Source: Chrysoperla carnea (Eukaryota > Arthropoda > Insecta > Neuroptera > Chrysopidae). From it: DNA of 64,000 nt. The position numbers and the translations under genes are program-made. The notes beneath the pieces are model-generated. The model was not told the origin of the DNA. It searched no databases and saw only the letters and a list, made by a program, of their open reading frames with translations. The stretch is from contig NC_058339.1 of the NCBI RefSeq assembly GCF_905475395.1, positions 74,056,520 through 74,120,519 on the forward strand. Reading direction: 5' to 3'. Shown here in pieces: positions 59,007 to 64,000 of the stretch. Numbering within the stretch: the stretch's first letter is position 1; each line of letters opens with the position of its first letter.

Positions 59007-59625
59007 GAAGTTTACAAAATTTAAAAAACCCCCGAAAAATGCGATTTATTCCTTGTAAATGGATTTTTGGAAACTTTCGCTACGATGCCACTGAGAAACA
59101 AATAATAGACGCACAGATGAAAACTTTAAACTTATAAAACTCCTTCTTAAATCAATATCAAAGTGATGGTCAAGGACATCAGATAAGATGAAAAGGATAC
59201 TTAGAGATCTATCATTTTTAGGGACAAATTTTTGGAAATATTATCATTGAAATTGAAATATTTGAGTTGACTTTGTTCTTTTGAATTATTGTTTTAAATT
59301 ATTACCTAATTGTTATACCATTTCACTTTTCGAAATAAATTAAACCAGGTTTATTTGACCATTCATTTCCATAGTAATTATTTATATTTCATGCCTTTTA
59401 AAACTGAATCGATTTGAAGATCATCGCCAATTTTTTAGTTTTTTCGGGTACGGAACACTAATATCGCACTTAGCTGAGAACACTCTCCATTAAATTACCT
59501 TTCAAATAAAAAAAAAATTAAAGTCGGCTCATCCGTTCAGGCGCTACGATGCCACAGACAGACAAACACACAGACACCACACATAGCGATCAGACTTATA
59601 ACACCCTTTTTAGTTCAGGGGTTAT
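59007..59625 (+). repeat. AAACCCCCGA family, paired partial copies
   Basis: The first piece (59007-59160) begins AAGTTTACAAAATTTAAAAA and CCCCCGAAAAATG. The second (about 59400-59625) has TTCGGGTACGGAACACTAAT, GGCGCTACGATGCCACAGAC and ends TTAGTTCAGGGGTTA. The piece between (59160-59400) matches 52665-52935 closely (AAGATGAAAAGGATACTTAG, TTTATTTGACCATTCATTTC). The whole arrangement is therefore shared with 52553-53130 and is one longer element. Confidence 0.65.
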
Positions 59626-60922
59626 ACACTAAATTACATAGCCATCCTCATATCAGGTTATATTCTTTAGTGTATTTTTACTACTTTATAATTAATTACT
59701 CTCTTAATTGATTGGTAATGCATTATCTGCTAATTTATTTTTTATTATTGGCAAGGTGTACCCTCTTTAAGGAATAAATTTTCACAACGAGACATGGGAC
59801 ATTCTGTATGAATAAGAAAAAAAACTTCCAAATAAATTATAATTATCAGCTTTTACCAATACTGCACATTATTGCACACGAGAAAATTGAACCAGAGGCG
59901 ATATAAGTCTCTCGTATAGCAAAACTGAACAAGAAAACCTTATAAAGAGAATTATACTAATGAAGTGTAAGAATTAAATGCAAAACGAAAACCCCTAAGG
60001 CGTAACATATGTTCAAACAAAAAAAATTAATATACAGGGTTGTTCATTGGGAAGCTACCACTTAATTTGGAGAGATACATTGTCCAATTAAATGCTAGCA
60101 GACTTAAGTGGGGGGAGACGTATTATAAGAAAATAAGGGTAAAAATAAAGGGTCGCACACAGGCTGTTGGACAATATACACAACAAGATGTTGTAATTAA
60201 ATATAAATAAAATAAAATAACACACGCTTCGTGCTTTCACATACCTGTTTCGTTTACACATATTCGTCGCTTTTTACAAAAGCACTACCCCAAAAAAATA
60301 TACGACAACCGAGCGGAAAGATGTTACAAACTAAAAAACACTCTATACCGGAGTTTGGCTATCAGATATAGAAATAATTTTTAGAATCCGATGGCTCGTT
60401 CCAGAGATTTAAAAACATTAAAAAAAAAAATACCAGGCCTCTATTTAAGTCTCCTAACATCTTATTGAACAACGATAGTTTCCCCCATTTGAAGTCCTCC
60501 CATTTAGATGATAACATTTTACTGATCAACCCAGTATTTATTTCTTGTGGTTTTGTATCTATTGAACAACATAATTGGTTTTATGATATAATCAATCCAG
60601 ATTATTGTTAGGTATTAATACTCGAACTGGTATTCAAACTCGTATTCCGTCCTCTTAACATAATAATCAGTACAAACAAATAATTTCATAATATAATATT
60701 GTTTATGATACTTGACAAGTATTCAATAATTATTAGTACAATACCAGGAATAATCAGGAATATATAGGATAAAGTTTCGTTGGGATAATAATTATCTATT
60801 GTGTTAGATATAATAATAATGTTTAAGGGCATAGTTTTATTAGAATTATTAGAGAATGTCATGTGTTTGGGACTGATGAAATAAATTAAGTTTGATAGAC
60901 AAATAACCGTAGTGAAATCCTA
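59626..60922. other. Spacer, nothing recognised
   Basis: AT-rich. A patch at 60035-60190 (ACAGGGTTGTTCATTGGGAA, GGGTCGCACACAGGCTGTTG) looks like decayed repeat. No gene or RNA supported. Confidence 0.35.
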
Positions 60923-61065
60923 ACTAATATTATGAATGCAAATGTGAGTTTGTTTGTTACGCTTTCATAAACAACTACTGAATGTATTTTGATGAAACTT
61001 TCAAGTATTATTGCTTATATGTCAGAATAGGACATAGGCTATAATTTATGTCGCTACGACAGAGC
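60923..61065 (+). repeat. Helitron-like dispersed repeat, left-end fragment
   Basis: ACTAATATTATGAATGCAAA and GTTTGTTTGTTACGCTTTCA match the left end of the family, followed by a diverged body; the GC-rich end is missing. Confidence 0.5.
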
Positions 61066-61314
61066 CAGTCTAATTGTCCAAAGTATGGAATTAAAGTTAG
61101 TGCTAAGGTGACTTAACGAAGGAAAGTGGATTGAAGGATAGCATGTAATAGATTTGTTTTTATGGTTGTGGGAGAAGAGAGGGGTGGTTAAGTGAGGGCA
61201 AGGTAGATAAAGTCTGTGACGCGATTTTTAATGGGAAATATTATTTCCACTGTTACCTTTGAGCATGTTATAAAAATGACGATCGACATCAGCAATTTTG
61301 AGATTTCTAGTGGA
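61066..61314. other. Spacer
   Basis: Nothing recognised. Confidence 0.4.
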
Positions 61315-61862
61315 AAGTTTAGTCCCAAGTTTTTATCGCTTAAAAATATTGATGCTACGAAAAAAATTTTGGTATAGGTGTTCATAGAATCATATAATTA
61401 GTCAATTTTTGGTTGTCTGTCCGTCTGTCTGTCAACACGATAACTCAAAAACGAAAAGAGATATCAAGATGAAATTCTTAATGCGTACTTAGGACGTAAA
61501 AAGTGAGGTCGAGTTCGTAAATGAGCAATATAGGTCAATTGGGTCTTGGGTCCGTAAGATCCATGTTGTAAACCGTTAGAGATAGAAGAAAAGTTTAAAT
61601 GTAAAAAATATTCCTTATAAAAAAATAAACTTTTGTTTAAAACATTTTTTTGTAATCATCACTGTTTACCCACGAGGTCGCTAATTAAGTGCAAATTTTA
61701 TAGTATGTATTATATGGATTCTGTTATGTGTGTGTGGATATTTAAAAGTGGATATATGTTTTTTATTTACGTGACGTCAAAAAACAAACGATTGCGTCAT
61801 CAACACTGTCTATACATGGTATTTCAACAATTAACTCAGTCAATTGTATGTTTTCACTTGCT
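61315..61862 (+). repeat. TATACCATGTATATAT family, copy lacking its first bases
   Basis: Starts AAAGTTTAGTCCCAAGTTTT and runs in family order, through CTGTCCGTCTGTCTGTC and GGTCAATTGGGTCTTGGGTC, to TTTCAACAATTAACTCAGTC and GTATGTTTTCACTTG. The terminal TATACCATG segment is missing. Confidence 0.75.
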
Positions 61863-64000
61863 TTAATTTTATTAACTTTTTTAATAAAAATAAATTATAG
61901 CAAATTTTAAAGGATATCTTATTACTGTTGTCTAAGAAATAAACACAAAATAAACAGAATTCGGTGTCAAAACATGAGAGTTGAATGATTTTTATTAAAT
62001 ATTTTATTAAAATAAAACATTAGATGTTATTATAATTTATTGATTATTAATACAACCAATAATATGACAAGACTGTATAGGATATCCGTATTGTTCTATT
62101 TGTCAAGGTGGTGTAATACACTAAGTGTAGATAATGAAGAATACTGTAAGTATGCGTCAATAACACTATTCATTCATGCCTACATCAATTGTAGTACATC
62201 CTAACAAAAAAGAACACGCGTTGTATTAAGTAACGATAATTGTTATCTCGGAAATAACATGAGTGTATGAAGTTATTGTTACAATAATTTGTCTATTGGG
62301 CTTTATTCTGACGATATTAGCGTCGTTGTATTACGAGAAAATAGTTTATATCTGTCAATAAATTTTCGTAAATATTATAAGCCGTTATATAAGTAGTATG
62401 ATTGAATGCCTTGGACGATTGATAAACTTTAGAAATAGACTGTTCCGAAATCATGGCATAAAACAACCCTCAAAATCAAAAATAATTGCTGTAAATATTT
62501 CTAAAATATTGCTCTAAATTTTATGACAGAAAATTATCGTTCAATTGCAAAATGAAACCAGAATAATTTTTTTTCATAGAAATTCGTTGTAGCATTATTT
62601 ATTTATGATATTCTTCTGTCTTTTTTCACCTGGAGGGACAATCTCTATGATTTATAAGTGGATTTTAAAATAAAAGCATATCTATTGTATGAAGTAATAT
62701 TTATAATAACATGAAAACAATATCAGCCATAAATTGATTTAATGGCATCATATATCATAAATTACATTATATTTATAGTCAGATATTTGGTCTAGGAGCA
62801 GACGTAGTATTTGACAGTCATTTCAAAACGGCTGCCAATTTGAAAAGCTGTTGACAAAGTCATTTTTATTTTTCTCTTGGACGATTTAAAACATAAATAG
62901 CTTTTGTTTTTCAGATTGTGATTGAATCTTTTTCCATTATCGTATAATTTTATCAATTTTTGAATTGTAAATTTTTCAGATTTTTTCAACCTATCAACAG
63001 CTTTTAAAAATATATTTTTTTCAAGTCCTTCAGAAATTGTATAAGAATTTCTCTCATTCCGAGAGTAAAAATGTAAGCAAAAAAATATAAATTTCGGATA
63101 TTTTCAAATCTGTTAGTGTACACTTTCATTAGTTTAAGTACAGTTTCATTAAAAACCATTCGCTAGTTTTAGCGTGAAAGTGTAACAAACGTGAAAGCGT
63201 GAAAGTGTATATAGGGCTTAGCTAGTGCATTAAAACATAAGTTTATCAAAATTATGTAGAGGCTATGATTTACCAAGTTAAAGCCATTCTAAAATGACCA
63301 TCAAATTCTACACACAGCCTTAGACTTGATATACATATTGTTGTGGCTAGAATGACAAATTGTATAAAATTACATATCGTAATTAGTAAATAAATTGTAA
63401 AGTTTACACACAAATAGATACCATCCCCCCTATCATTTAATTTTCAATAATCCAATCAATAGTACCATTATCAACTTGGAAAATTTATTTCTAGGAAAAT
63501 TGAATGAAAATCTATTTATATGAATATATTTCTATGCAAGGTATATATTATACAAGTGAAATACATAGTAATTATTATTCGAAAAATCATTTTGCTTTTC
63601 GACAATCGAAATAAAAATAGAATTACGATAACAAGCTTAAAGAAGGATTTCAACAGACATTCAATAAATAGATGGATCATAAGAAACCATTGTAGTTTAC
63701 AATAATATTGTTATAGTGTAGGTAATTATTATTAATACTAGCTTCATCCGTGCGGAATTCCGCTTCCGTAGCTGCCGTACGTAACCAGAGGCTAAAAACA
63801 TAGAATATTTTAGTTCTTCATGGACCCAATTCTGAAGTCCATGCAAACATATTCTTTCAATTTTATGTCGCTTAATTTCTATTAAATGGTCATAATTCTA
63901 AAACTTTAAAATATTTTGAATGTTCCACTTACCATAACAGACGTTGAATTCTGATAATGGATTGAAATTCGTAACTACAATGTAAAAAAAAAAAATTGGA
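61863..64000. other. AT-rich right flank with small repeat remnants
   Basis: No gene recognised. A fragment of the Helitron-like family lies at about 63122-63205 (CATTCGCTAGTTTTAGCGTG, with a short direct repeat of GTGAAAGCGTGAAAG). At 63739 a new element head begins, ACTAGCTTCATCCGTGCGGA, and continues toward the window edge. Confidence 0.4.

Noticed and set aside
1-64000. Endogenous virus, LTR retroelement or Polinton
   Set aside because: No capsid, polymerase or integrase motif, primer-binding site or long direct terminal repeat was recognised. Large direct repeats are explained by the transporter-bearing duplication.
1-64000. CRISPR array, operon or other prokaryotic system
   Set aside because: Spliced genes, tRNA-derived SINEs and eukaryotic transposons show a nuclear animal genome. 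The only short regular repeat (51242-51775) has no spacers.

Overview
This is AT-rich animal nuclear DNA, most likely from an insect. The order cannot be settled from the sequence alone. Evidence for an insect: two-exon sugar transporters of the facilitated trehalose transporter (Tret1-like, SLC2/MFS) type, canonical GT-AG introns, two tRNA-derived SINE heads, a degenerate LINE 3' end, and dense short inverted-repeat transposons. Nothing prokaryotic was seen (no operons, CRISPR arrays or rRNA). Layout, left half (1-31 kb): six tandem, same-strand transporter genes start at 462, 5240, 10238, 13252, 18179 and 28493. Each has a short first exon (133 nt; 127 nt in gene 3) for the hydrophilic N-terminal tail. 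A phase-1 intron follows just before the first membrane helix, then one long exon of about 1.33 kb encoding all 12 helices. Genes 1-3 form subfamily A and genes 4-6 subfamily B. Gene 3 has an in-frame stop in its first exon plus changes at conserved transporter positions, so it is probably a pseudogene. Genes 5 and 6 lie in a large tandem segmental duplication (unit A about 16533-25390, unit B about 26469-38712) and are about 95% identical in protein. They differ most around helix 7, the sugar site. Layout, right half (31-64 kb): almost no protein-coding signal. It is a mosaic of repeats: a family of about 570 bp beginning TATACCATGTATATAT (about ten copies or fragments), a Helitron-like family with a GCGAAGCGGGTGGG end, a family with GTACGAGCGCCAAGG ends, a family with AAACCCCCGA ends, and several unrelated long foldback elements (42685-43215, 48015-48763, 53680-54708, 39032-39493). 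There are also a degenerate 18-bp minisatellite (51242-51775) and a 317-bp tandem duplication (48996-49638). One isolated possible coding exon (53534-53657) carries a segment resembling the region before the ligand-binding lobe of ionotropic glutamate receptors. How it fits together: the transporters would take up or release trehalose or a related sugar across the plasma membrane. Repeated tandem duplication, local gene conversion and mobile-element insertion have shaped the cluster. I found no convincing new class of biological system. The points most worth a second look are the transporter array, with its altered sugar-site residues and decaying copy, and the unusual variety of hairpin-forming elements.
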